DNA of 33,704 nt from Micromonospora noduli (lineage in GTDB: Bacteria > Actinomycetota > Actinomycetes > Mycobacteriales > Micromonosporaceae). A program made the translations under genes and the position numbers. How positions within the stretch are numbered: position 1 is the stretch's first letter; the number at the start of each line of letters is the position of its first letter. Below the pieces are notes generated by a model that was given only the letters and a program-made list of their open reading frames with translations, did not search any database and was not told where the DNA came from. This document shows positions 1 through 9,832 of the stretch, one piece after another. The stretch is taken from the NCBI RefSeq assembly GCF_003264365.1, contig NZ_PYAK01000063.1:1-33704 (forward strand), written 5' to 3'.

Positions 1-63
1 GCCCGGCCCGTCCGCCCGCCTGCCCGGCCCGTCCGCCCGCCTGCCCGGCCCGTCCGCCCGCCC
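1..63. repeat. Three tandem 21-bp GC-rich units
   Basis: Positions 1-21 and 22-42 are identical, and 43-63 differs only in the last base (t to c). Each unit contains the 8-mer gtccgccc that is then repeated alone from 64 on. The array may continue upstream of the window. No gene is evident over it. A 21-bp unit would keep frame, but the adjacent 8-bp array would not, so it looks non-coding. Confidence 0.9.
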
Positions 64-111
64 GTCCGCCCGTCCGCCCGTCCGCCCGTCCGCCCGTCCG
101 CCCGTCCGCCC
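64..111. repeat. Six perfect tandem copies of an 8-bp unit
   Basis: The unit gtccgccc occurs head to tail at 64, 72, 80, 88, 96 and 104 with no mismatch. It follows the 21-bp array with no gap, and the same 8-mer lies inside each 21-bp unit (for example 52-59), so one array probably grew from the other by slippage. Unit length is not a multiple of three, which argues against coding. Copy number may vary between strains. Confidence 0.92.
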
Positions 112-115
112 CGGG

Positions 116-196
116 CATGATCCACTCGCTTTTACGGAAGTCGGGGTGTCTGGGCCGCTGGGACCACGCGATTTCAAGGAACCCGAGTGGATCATG
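116..196. repeat. REP-like palindromic element, copy 1
   Basis: An 81-bp element is bounded by perfect 13-bp inverted ends, catgatccactcg at 116-128 and cgagtggatcatg at 184-196. Inside are the words acggaagtcggg (138-149) and a weaker partner before caaggaacccgag. A second copy at 25028-25106 matches at both ends and over acggaagtcggg, with a diverged centre of about 20 bp and no length change. Two copies with conserved arms and a variable loop are the pattern of a non-autonomous REP/MITE family. No transposase is present in the window. Confidence 0.85.
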
Positions 197-228
197 GGCG
201 TTGTCGGGCAGAGGCCGCCACGAAGCCA

Positions 229-257
229 TTGACCGAGGCGATTTTGTCGCTCAGAAT
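229..257 (+). promoter_or_regulatory. Candidate sigma70-type promoter for the Rv3235-like gene
   Basis: A TTGACC -35 box at 229-234 and a CAGAAT -10 box at 252-257 are separated by 17 bp. The start codon is about 47 bp downstream of the -10 box. The boxes lie just past the REP element, so REP and promoter are adjacent but do not overlap. This is pattern matching only. Confidence 0.45.
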
Positions 258-303
258 CGACCTGTCGGAGGCAAACGAAGGCAAACGCAAGATCCAGGGG
301 GGC

Positions 304-900
304 ATGATGAGCGGAGCGCGACCCGGTCCTTCCCGACCGCCCGTGCGACTGCGCCCCGTCCCGCCCTTCGACCCGCCGTACGTTGACGAGGCCGACGGGT
401 CGTGCTGGCCGCCGATGACCGACGGCCAACTAGCCCTCGACCTGTTCGCCTCCACCCGGCCCAGCCCGGTCCGGCCGGCGGAGCGGCGAGCAGCAGTGCG
501 CCCGGTGCCCAGCAGGTCCACCGCCACCCACCCGGTCGCGTCGTTGCCGACGTCGACCGCACCGGAAACCACCCGAGCCGCGCACCGGTTCGTCGGCACC
601 TGCCTGGAGGTGGTCAACGGCTACCGTTCGCCGGCCCAGGTACGAGCGCTGCTCGACCCGGCCCGAGCGGGCGACCTGCTGACCGAACTCGCCCGCGCAT
701 CCGGCCGGGCCGGGGCATCCCGCCGCCGTAGCGGCCGACCACTGGTTCGGCTGCTACGCCTGCGAGTCTGCGAGCCCCGGGAGGCCGCTGTGGAGGCGGC
801 AGCCGTCCTCACCGGCGCGGGCGGCCGAAGTTGGGCGATGGCGCTGCGCCTCGAACATCGCCGGGGCCGCTGGCTCTGCGTTGCCCTCCACGTGCTCTGA
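304..900 (+). CDS. Rv3235-family protein
   Basis: This encodes a 198-residue protein of unknown biochemical role. Its placement next to secA and its C-terminal half (around FVGTCLEVVNGYRSPAQVRALLDP, then a basic stretch and a closing LRLEHRRGRWLCVALHVL) match the actinobacterial Rv3235 family. I know of no proven function. The N-terminal ~90 residues are Pro/Arg/Ala-rich and look disordered; the C-terminal ~100 residues look folded. I chose the ATG at 304, or the adjacent ATG at 307, because AGGGGGG lies at 296-302. The open frame extends up to 187, but that would translate part of the REP element. It converges on secA, with a hairpin between them. Confidence 0.72.
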   Translation: MMSGARPGPSRPPVRLRPVPPFDPPYVDEADGSCWPPMTDGQLALDLFASTRPSPVRPAERRAAVRPVPSRSTATHPVASLPTSTAPETTRAAHRFVGTCLEVVNGYRSPAQVRALLDPARAGDLLTELARASGRAGASRRRSGRPLVRLLRLRVCEPREAAVEAAAVLTGAGGRSWAMALRLEHRRGRWLCVALHVL

Positions 901-935
901 CCGCACCGGCCCTGTCGTCGGCGAGGCTCAAAGAC

Positions 936-974
936 ACCGACGGGCCCCGGCCTGGTCGGCCGGGACCCGTCGGT
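936..974. terminator. Hairpin between convergent Rv3235-like gene and secA
   Basis: The 17-nt arms at 936-952 and 958-974 pair at 16 of 17 positions around a 5-nt loop (tggtc). No T-tract follows on either strand. It sits between two convergent stops (900 and 1003), so it can serve both as a GC-rich actinobacterial terminator. Confidence 0.75.
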
Positions 975-1002
975 CAGACGCTGTCGGTGCAGCTGCTGTT
1001 GG

Positions 1003-3930
<2,928 letters not shown>

Positions 3931-3961
3931 GGATCAACGCTCCCCTAGACAGTCTCGAACC

Positions 3962-3992
3962 ATCGTAGGCGCTCCATCGGCGCGATGGTCAC
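3962..3992 (-). promoter_or_regulatory. Possible secA promoter
   Basis: On the minus strand a TACGAT -10 box (3967-3962) lies 32 nt upstream of the secA GTG. A weak GTGACC -35 box (3992-3987) is 19 bp further up. The -10 fits the actinobacterial TANNNT form, but the long spacer makes the -35 doubtful. Confidence 0.3.
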
Positions 3993-4098
3993 TGGTGGCG
4001 GTGCTCGACCCCGCCGAACCCGACATAACTCGCGTCCTGCACACGCCCCAAACGTTATCCGGTTACGCCGTCGGCGAACGCTACGGCAGGATGCACGA

Positions 4099-5250
4099 GT
4101 GGAGCCCGTGGAGATCATCGAGGATGGCGTGCTGCTGCGGCCCTGGCGAGAAACGGATGCCGAGGCCGTGCACCGAGCCTGCCAGGACCCGGACATTCAG
4201 CGTTGGACCACCGTACCGCGCCCGTACCGGCCGGAACACGCCCACGGATTTGTCACCGAGATGAGCCGGAAGGCCTGGGCCGAGGGCACCGGGGCACCGT
4301 TCGCTGTCTGCGACCCGGACACCGGGGAACTGCTGGGTTCCAGCGGGCTGATCTCGATCGACAAGGACGGCACCGGTGAGGTCGGCTACTGGACGGCACC
4401 CTGGGCGCGTGGCCGGGGCGTGATGGTCCGGGCCACCCGGGCGGTGGCCCGCTGGTCCTTCGACACCCTCGGGCGTCGCCGGCTCATCTGGCAGGCCGAG
4501 GTGGGCAACCACGCCTCCCGGCTGGTGGCCCTCCGGGCCGGTTTCCGGATCGACGGCAGGTTGCGGCTGGCCAACCCGGCGCTGCCCGGCAGTGCGGACG
4601 GCTGGATCGGCTCACTGCTGCCCGGCGAGGTACCGGCCGCCGGGTCGACCGGTCCGGCCGGTCCGGGCACCCTCGCCGCCCGGCGGGCCGCCGTCTTCGG
4701 CCGCCCGCAGCCCGTTCTGTTCGCCGAGACCGGGGCCGGCGAGCTGCGGCTGCGGCCCATGGAGGAGAAGGACCTGGACGCCGTGGTGCAGACCTGCCGG
4801 GACCCGGAGAGCATCCGCTGGACGACCGTGCCGGACCCGTACGAGCGCGCCGACGCGCAGGGCTACCAGGCTTACGGCCGGGACGCCTGGGCTCGGGGGG
4901 ACGCCGCCTGCTTCGTGATCGCCGACTCCGACGACCGGTACGCGGGCACGCTCGACCTGCGGCTCTCCCCCGCCGACCCGCTGGTGGCCGACGTCGGCTT
5001 CATGACCGCGCCGGCGGCCCGGGGTCGGGGCTACCTGCCCGCCGCGCTGGTCGCTCTCAGCGCCTGGGGCTTCAGCACGTTGGGCCTGGCGCGGATCGAG
5101 TGGAAGGCGAATGTGGGCAACACCGCCTCCCGCCGGGCGGCGGAGAAGGCGGGCTTCCTGGTCGAGGGGATCGCCCGGGGCGGCGTGCAGCACCGGGGCG
5201 AGCGGGTGGACGTGTGGGTCGGGGCGCTTCTCGCGAAGGATCTGGGATGA
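4099..5250 (+). CDS. Tandem-domain GNAT N-acetyltransferase (RimJ/RimL-like)
   Basis: The 383-residue protein carries two GNAT domains. The first (about 5-175) has LLRPWRETDAEAV, EVGYWTAPWARGRGVM (the acetyl-CoA loop region) and EVGNHASRLVALRAGF. The second (about 215-380) has LRLRPMEEKDLDAVV, ADVGFMTAPAARGRGYL and NVGNTASRRAAEKAGF. Both resemble RimJ/RimL-type enzymes that acetylate protein N-termini or small amines, but the substrate cannot be read from sequence. The GTG start at 4099 comes just before the first beta-strand, with a weak GGCAGG upstream. The open frame to 3985 looks like non-coding leader. The stop overlaps the next gene as ATGA. Confidence 0.85.
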   Translation: MEPVEIIEDGVLLRPWRETDAEAVHRACQDPDIQRWTTVPRPYRPEHAHGFVTEMSRKAWAEGTGAPFAVCDPDTGELLGSSGLISIDKDGTGEVGYWTAPWARGRGVMVRATRAVARWSFDTLGRRRLIWQAEVGNHASRLVALRAGFRIDGRLRLANPALPGSADGWIGSLLPGEVPAAGSTGPAGPGTLAARRAAVFGRPQPVLFAETGAGELRLRPMEEKDLDAVVQTCRDPESIRWTTVPDPYERADAQGYQAYGRDAWARGDAACFVIADSDDRYAGTLDLRLSPADPLVADVGFMTAPAARGRGYLPAALVALSAWGFSTLGLARIEWKANVGNTASRRAAEKAGFLVEGIARGGVQHRGERVDVWVGALLAKDLG

Positions 5251-6359
5251 ATCTGCGGCCGGTCGTCGAGGCGCACGGGGTGCGGCTGCGCCCGTTTCGC
5301 GCGCAGGACAGCGCCGACGTGGTGGACGGCTGCGCGGACCCGCTGACTCAACGGTTCGTGTCGAACCTGCCAACGCCGTACACCGAGACCGACGCCCGCT
5401 GGTGGATCGATGTCGGCGCCCCGGCGGCCTGGACCGGCGGCGGCACGGCGTACGCCGTCGCGGACCCCGCTACCGATCGTCTGCTCGGCGCGGTGGGGCT
5501 GAACAACCCGGTGCCCGCCCGGGGTCAGCTGGAGATCGGCTACTGGATGCGACCGGCGGCGCGCGGTCGCGGGCTGGCCACCGCGGCGACCAGCGCGCTG
5601 AGCGAGCACGCGTTCGCCGCCGGGGCGGCCCGACTGGAACTGCTCACCGAACCGGAGAACGGTCCGAGCCAGCGGGTCGCGCTGGCCGCCGGCTTCCGCT
5701 ACGAGGGTCTGCGCCGTTCGGCAGGTGCGTCCCGCGACGGGGGCCGGCACGACCTGCTGGCCTGGGTACGCGTCGCCGGTGATCCGCCCGGCCCGGCCGT
5801 CCGGCTGCTGCCCGACCTGCCCGGCGGGGTGCTCACCGACGAGGTGGTGGCGCTGCGCCCACTCGCACCGGACGACGCGGCGCTGATGTACAGGCTGCAC
5901 AGCCGACCCGAGGTGGTGGCGAACCAGGCGCCGCCGGTGCCGCCGACGCGCGAGGCGATGGAGCGGCGTTGTCGTCTCTCGCAGAGCGGCTGGCTGACCG
6001 GCGAGATCGCCCGGCTGATGATCACGGACGTGGCCAGCGGCGAGCCCGTGGGCAGTTGCGGCTTGTCGTACACCGACGTGGCCGCCGGCGAGGCATCGGT
6101 CGGCTACGCGTTGCTGCCGGACTGGCGCGGCCGGGGGTACGCGACGCGGGCGGTCCGGTTGCTCGCGGGCTGGGCGTTCGGCTCGGCCGGTATCGCCCGG
6201 CTGTCGGCCGGCACGGTGCCGGACAACACCGCGTCGCACCGGGTGCTGGAGCGGGTCGGTTTTCGGCGCGAGTCCGTTCAGCGCGGCCGGCTGCCCGGGC
6301 TGAACGGCACCCGCCTGGACGACCTGACCTTTGCGCTGCTCCCCGCCGACCTCCGCTGA
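5247..6359 (+). CDS. Second tandem-domain GNAT N-acetyltransferase
   Basis: This is a 370-residue protein with two more GNAT domains. Residues ~1-180 hold VRLRPFRAQDSADVV, EIGYWMRPAARGRGLAT and GPSQRVALAAGF. Residues ~195-368 hold VALRPLAPDDAALMY, SVGYALLPDWRGRGYAT and DNTASHRVLERVGF. The ATG overlaps the previous stop (ATGA), so the two are probably translationally coupled and may act as a pair. The likely origin is duplication of an already doubled gene, followed by divergence. The substrate is unknown. Transcription ends at the perfect palindrome at 6362-6406. Confidence 0.85.
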   Translation: MNLRPVVEAHGVRLRPFRAQDSADVVDGCADPLTQRFVSNLPTPYTETDARWWIDVGAPAAWTGGGTAYAVADPATDRLLGAVGLNNPVPARGQLEIGYWMRPAARGRGLATAATSALSEHAFAAGAARLELLTEPENGPSQRVALAAGFRYEGLRRSAGASRDGGRHDLLAWVRVAGDPPGPAVRLLPDLPGGVLTDEVVALRPLAPDDAALMYRLHSRPEVVANQAPPVPPTREAMERRCRLSQSGWLTGEIARLMITDVASGEPVGSCGLSYTDVAAGEASVGYALLPDWRGRGYATRAVRLLAGWAFGSAGIARLSAGTVPDNTASHRVLERVGFRRESVQRGRLPGLNGTRLDDLTFALLPADLR

Positions 6360-6361
6360 CG

Positions 6362-6406
6362 GATCATGGGGTTGTGGTGGACGTTTCCCACCACAACCCC
6401 ATGATC
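6362..6406. terminator. Perfect 19-bp inverted repeat, bidirectional terminator
   Basis: The arms 6362-6380 (gatcatggggttgtggtgg) and 6388-6406 are exact reverse complements around a 7-nt loop. It lies between the convergent stops of the GNAT gene (6359) and hpf (6426), so termination for both strands is the simplest role. There is no T-run. The outer gatcatggg matches one end of REP copy 1 (190-198), so it could itself belong to a dispersed palindrome family. Confidence 0.8.
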
Positions 6407-6425
6407 GACGCGGATCGGCTACCGG

Positions 6426-7061
6426 TCAGGTGGCGAGGGAGATGATGCCGTAGTCGTACGCGTGGCGCCGGTAGACGACGCTGGGGCGGCCGGACTCCTT
6501 GTCCTGGAAAAGGTAGAAGTCGTGGCCGACCAGTTCCATCTCGAACAGCGCGTCGTCGATGGTCATCGGCTCGGCCGGGTGGACCTTCTCCCGGGCGATG
6601 TGCCACGGCTGGTCGTCGTGCTCCTCTTCGACGCGCTCCGCGACCGCGGTGCCGGCGCGGGCGCCGTCGCTCGGCGCGCTCAGCGCGTTGGGCACCAGGT
6701 CCGCGACCGGAAGGCCCGCTGTGGCCTCGGCGACGGAGATCGGCGCGTGCCGGCCCCGGTGTACGCGGCGGCGGTCGGCCGCGCGGCGCAGCCGGGTGTC
6801 GAGCTTCGCGATGGCCGCGTCGAGCGCGCTGTAGAAGTCGTTCGTGCAGGCTTCGGCCCGAATCACCGGGCCCCGGGAAACGCAGGTGATCTCCACCCGC
6901 TGGCAGTGGTCGGCCTGGCGCGGATTGCGCTCGTGAAACAGCTCGACATCAACGCGAATAAGTTTGTGGTCGTAGCGTTCGATCTTCGCGAGTTTCTCGG
7001 CTACGTGTACCCGGTAATGGTCCGGCACTTCGACGTTTCGGCCCTTGACCACGATGTCCAC
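6426..7061 (-). CDS. hpf: Ribosome hibernation promoting factor, long form
   Basis: This 211-residue protein binds idle ribosomes and promotes 100S dimers in stress or stationary phase. The N-terminal domain (about 1-105) begins MDIVVKGRNVEVPDHYR and contains DAAIAKLDTRLRRAADR, typical of the S30AE/YfiA fold. A linker of ~40 residues leads to the C-terminal dimerisation domain (about 155-211), with PMTIDDALFEMELVGHDFYLF and VVYRRHAYDYGII. The GTG start at 7061 has AGGGAGGT about 6 nt upstream. The position between secA and comF matches M. tuberculosis. The 244-bp gap upstream probably holds its own promoter, but I found no convincing boxes there. Confidence 0.95.
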   Translation of the reverse strand: MDIVVKGRNVEVPDHYRVHVAEKLAKIERYDHKLIRVDVELFHERNPRQADHCQRVEITCVSRGPVIRAEACTNDFYSALDAAIAKLDTRLRRAADRRRVHRGRHAPISVAEATAGLPVADLVPNALSAPSDGARAGTAVAERVEEEHDDQPWHIAREKVHPAEPMTIDDALFEMELVGHDFYLFQDKESGRPSVVYRRHAYDYGIISLAT

Positions 7062-7305
7062 GTGACCTCCCTTGTTCGGACGGTCTTCGATCCGGTTACC
7101 CGGCCGCGCGCCGTGGGGAGACCCGCTGGCGTCGACCGGTTGGTACGGCTACGCCTCCTCTCACCGCCGAGGGTGGTGGGAAGACCTCCTACCCCCGACA
7201 GCGAAACGCTAACTCCTGTTTGCCCGGCAGTCACCCCATGTTGCCGAGACGACCCAGGATTTTTCGCACCTCATACACCAACGGGTGAAACGGAAACACT
7301 ATCGG

Positions 7306-8013
7306 TTACGACTGGTGTCTTTTCTCGGTCGCCGCGAGCACCGCCGCGACACTCGGTGCCCACCCTGTCGCGGTCAGCACCCGGCTCGCGGCGGCGAGGG
7401 TCACGCCGGTGGTGACGATGTCGTCGAGCAGCACCACGACCGGCACCGCGCCCCCGGCACGACCCCGGACCGACCCGGTCGAGCGGGGCTGGAAGGCCGC
7501 CTCTGCCGCCGCCGCGCGCCCGGCGCTGTCCAGGGTGACCGAGTCGGGCCGGGGCGACGCCCGCAGCGGACGGTGCACCCGCACCGCCCAACCGCTCCGG
7601 TTGAGCCGGGCCGCGCAGTGCCGGGCCAGCCGGTCGAGGTGGTCCCCGTAACGGGACCGGGCCGCCGCCGCGGTGTCCGGGACCGGAACCAACGCCACCG
7701 GGCGGGCCCCACCGACGGCCGCCGCGACGACCTCGGCGAGCAGCGCGCCGAGCGGGCGAGCCAGCCCGTGTCGGCCGTGTTCCTTGTACGCCAGCAGGGT
7801 CTCGCGCAGCGGACCCGCGTACGGGCCGAGGGCGACGCAGGACGGCAGGCCCGGCGGGGCGGGGGTGGGGCGGACCGCCCGTGGCCGCAATGCACCCAGC
7901 GCCGCGACGCAGGCGGGGCAGACCCCGTGCCGCAGGCCGGGTCGGCGCTCCCGACAACCGGCGCAGTCGGCGGGCAGCACCAGGTCGGCGAGGTCCGCCC
8001 AGAGCCCGCTCAC
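7306..8013 (-). CDS. comF: ComF family phosphoribosyltransferase-like protein
   Basis: A 235-residue ComF-like protein starts with a four-Cys zinc finger (CAGC and CPAC near residues 16-33). The C-terminal PRTase domain carries the PRPP-binding loop VVLLDDIVTTGVTLAAA. In naturally competent bacteria ComF helps DNA uptake; its role in actinobacteria is unclear. I chose the GTG at 8013, giving VSGLWADLADLVLPADCAGC. It lies 4 bp after the lpqB stop, which implies coupling to mtrA-mtrB-lpqB. The open frame continues to 8178 only as an overlap with lpqB. Confidence 0.9.
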   Translation of the reverse strand: MSGLWADLADLVLPADCAGCRERRPGLRHGVCPACVAALGALRPRAVRPTPAPPGLPSCVALGPYAGPLRETLLAYKEHGRHGLARPLGALLAEVVAAAVGGARPVALVPVPDTAAAARSRYGDHLDRLARHCAARLNRSGWAVRVHRPLRASPRPDSVTLDSAGRAAAAEAAFQPRSTGSVRGRAGGAVPVVVLLDDIVTTGVTLAAASRVLTATGWAPSVAAVLAATEKRHQS

Positions 8014-8017
8014 CGTG

Positions 8018-9832
8018 TCAGTAAAGGAAGAACGGCGCCGACGGGTTGCTCGGCCGGACACCGGTCGGCACCGGGGCGATGTCGCGTACCCGCCCGGGCT
8101 CGATCCGTTCGAACGGGCTGCTGCGGTAGGCCACCCCGTTCGCCTCGTACATGTACGCCCCGCTGGGCGCCCGCACACTGCGATTTGTCGGGTACGCGGT
8201 CAGGTGGGTGACCTTGGCGCCGAGGTCGGTACGCAGCGGCGTCTCCAGGGCGCCGTCGACACTGATCTCGTAGATCGCCGGCTGGCCGACCGACCCCGCC
8301 ACCACGAGCTGGTCCTCCCTGCCCCAGTCGACCGCCGTCGGGTTGGTGAGCGAGGTGACCAACTCTCGGGGCGGGCCGATGGAGGCCCCGCCGCCGTCGA
8401 GGTTGACCGCGGCGACGTAGAGACGGCCCCCGGCGATCAGCGCCACCCGCTGGCCGTCCAACGCGGCGGCCACCGCGGTGACCGCGGCGGAGGGCAGGTT
8501 GAGCGGCACCGGATACATCCGGGCCGCCTCGTCGAACCGGTAGAGCTGCCCGTCGGCCACCACCAGGCCGCGGCTGGGGCGGTTGTCGACAGTACGCAGC
8601 CACACCGGTCGGCCGATCGAGGAGTATTCGGTGCTGCTGCGGCTGATGACGGAGACCGGGTCGACGCCCGTGCCCACGGCGAGTCGGTACCGGTTCTTGC
8701 CGCTGCCGGTGACCACCATCGCGGCGAGGATCCGGCGGTCCTTGGCCAGCCCGAGGCTGGCGGAAACGACGTTGCGGTTGGCCTCGGGTGTCAACGGCAC
8801 CGTGCCGCTGGGCTCGCCGTCGAAGTCGAGTGGGTGGATCGCGCCGTCGTACACGCCGAACCTCTGCGGGCTGGCGGCATACGGATAGAGCACCCGGGAG
8901 TCTCGTCGCTCGCCCAGGTCCACCACGGGCTGCGCGTTGTTGCGGATCTTCAACTCCAGCTGACCGGTGAGGTCGCCCAATGACCAGGCGATCTGCGTGA
9001 TCAACTGGTCGATCCCGCTCTGGTCGTCACCGGACATGTCCAGGTTGACCTCCCACCGACCGTTGCCGCCGGTGGCGTTGTTGATCAGCTCAGTGCGGTC
9101 GGGCAGCCCGACGACTCCCGGGCGCAACCAGTCGGAGGGGCCGCCGACCAGCCACTTCACCACCTCGTTCACCTGCCGCTCGACCGGCACCGCCTGCGGC
9201 CGGTAGCGCTGGTCGGGCACCAGGCGGCTGCGGTCCGAACTCCAGAAGTAGATCGTCTCGTCCTGGTAATACTCGCGAAGGGCGGTGTCGCTGAGCAGCA
9301 GCACGTTGGGCGGGTTGATGATGTAGAGGCCGGCCCGGTCATCGTTGACGCCGCCGTTGAAGGACGCGCTGCGCAGGCCGAACTCGTACTCCGTCTCGGT
9401 CGCCACCGGTGGAGCCAGGGTGCCGTTGGTCCGCAGCACCCCGATCTGCTGCACGGCGATCTTCACGGTCGTGGTCGAGTCGCTGTTGAGGGTGTAGACC
9501 GACTCGCGCAGCCGGACCACGTTCAGCGCGACCTCGCTGCCCTTCTTGTCCTGTAGGCGGGTCTTGTCCTCCGGGGCGATGAACGCCTTGACCCGCTCGT
9601 ACGCCCGATCCGGCTCGCCGGCGGCGGCGGACAGGAAGTTGCGGACGAACGTCTCGTTGACGCTGCCGCTGGCCGTCCGCGTCGGTGGCTCACTGCCCCG
9701 ACTGATCACACCGGCCTCGGTCGCGGCGCCGCCCTTGCCGTCCACCCGCACGTCGGATGCCGCCGGGATGCCACAGCCGGCGCCCAGCAGCACCATCACG
9801 CCGAGGGTCCCGAGCAGAGTCGGCCGTCTCAC
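8018..9832 (-). CDS. lpqB: Lipoprotein LpqB, partner of MtrAB
   Basis: The 604-residue lipoprotein has signal peptide VRRPTLLGTLGVMVLLGAGC, with the lipobox Cys at residue 20. A GerMN-like domain follows in the first half (around NETFVRNFLSAAAGEPDRAYE). The second half is a beta-propeller-like LpqB domain rich in short beta repeats such as VALIAGGRLYVAAV. In mycobacteria LpqB interacts with MtrB and modulates its output. The GTG start overlaps the mtrB stop as GTGA; the longer open frame upstream lies inside mtrB. It is probably anchored to the outer face of the membrane. Confidence 0.95.
   Translation of the reverse strand: MRRPTLLGTLGVMVLLGAGCGIPAASDVRVDGKGGAATEAGVISRGSEPPTRTASGSVNETFVRNFLSAAAGEPDRAYERVKAFIAPEDKTRLQDKKGSEVALNVVRLRESVYTLNSDSTTTVKIAVQQIGVLRTNGTLAPPVATETEYEFGLRSASFNGGVNDDRAGLYIINPPNVLLLSDTALREYYQDETIYFWSSDRSRLVPDQRYRPQAVPVERQVNEVVKWLVGGPSDWLRPGVVGLPDRTELINNATGGNGRWEVNLDMSGDDQSGIDQLITQIAWSLGDLTGQLELKIRNNAQPVVDLGERRDSRVLYPYAASPQRFGVYDGAIHPLDFDGEPSGTVPLTPEANRNVVSASLGLAKDRRILAAMVVTGSGKNRYRLAVGTGVDPVSVISRSSTEYSSIGRPVWLRTVDNRPSRGLVVADGQLYRFDEAARMYPVPLNLPSAAVTAVAAALDGQRVALIAGGRLYVAAVNLDGGGASIGPPRELVTSLTNPTAVDWGREDQLVVAGSVGQPAIYEISVDGALETPLRTDLGAKVTHLTAYPTNRSVRAPSGAYMYEANGVAYRSSPFERIEPGRVRDIAPVPTGVRPSNPSAPFFLY

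Noticed and set aside
1..111. CRISPR array
   Set aside because: The repeats are directly head to tail with no spacers and no cas genes are nearby.
117..386. 89-codon frame starting inside REP copy 1
   Set aside because: It begins in the repeat, lacks a ribosome site and overlaps the better-supported Rv3235-like gene.
7062..7305. Stress sigma-factor promoter before hpf
   Set aside because: GTTTCC and GTGTAT-like words occur on the minus strand, but the spacing (13 bp) and sequence do not fit the SigB/SigF consensus.
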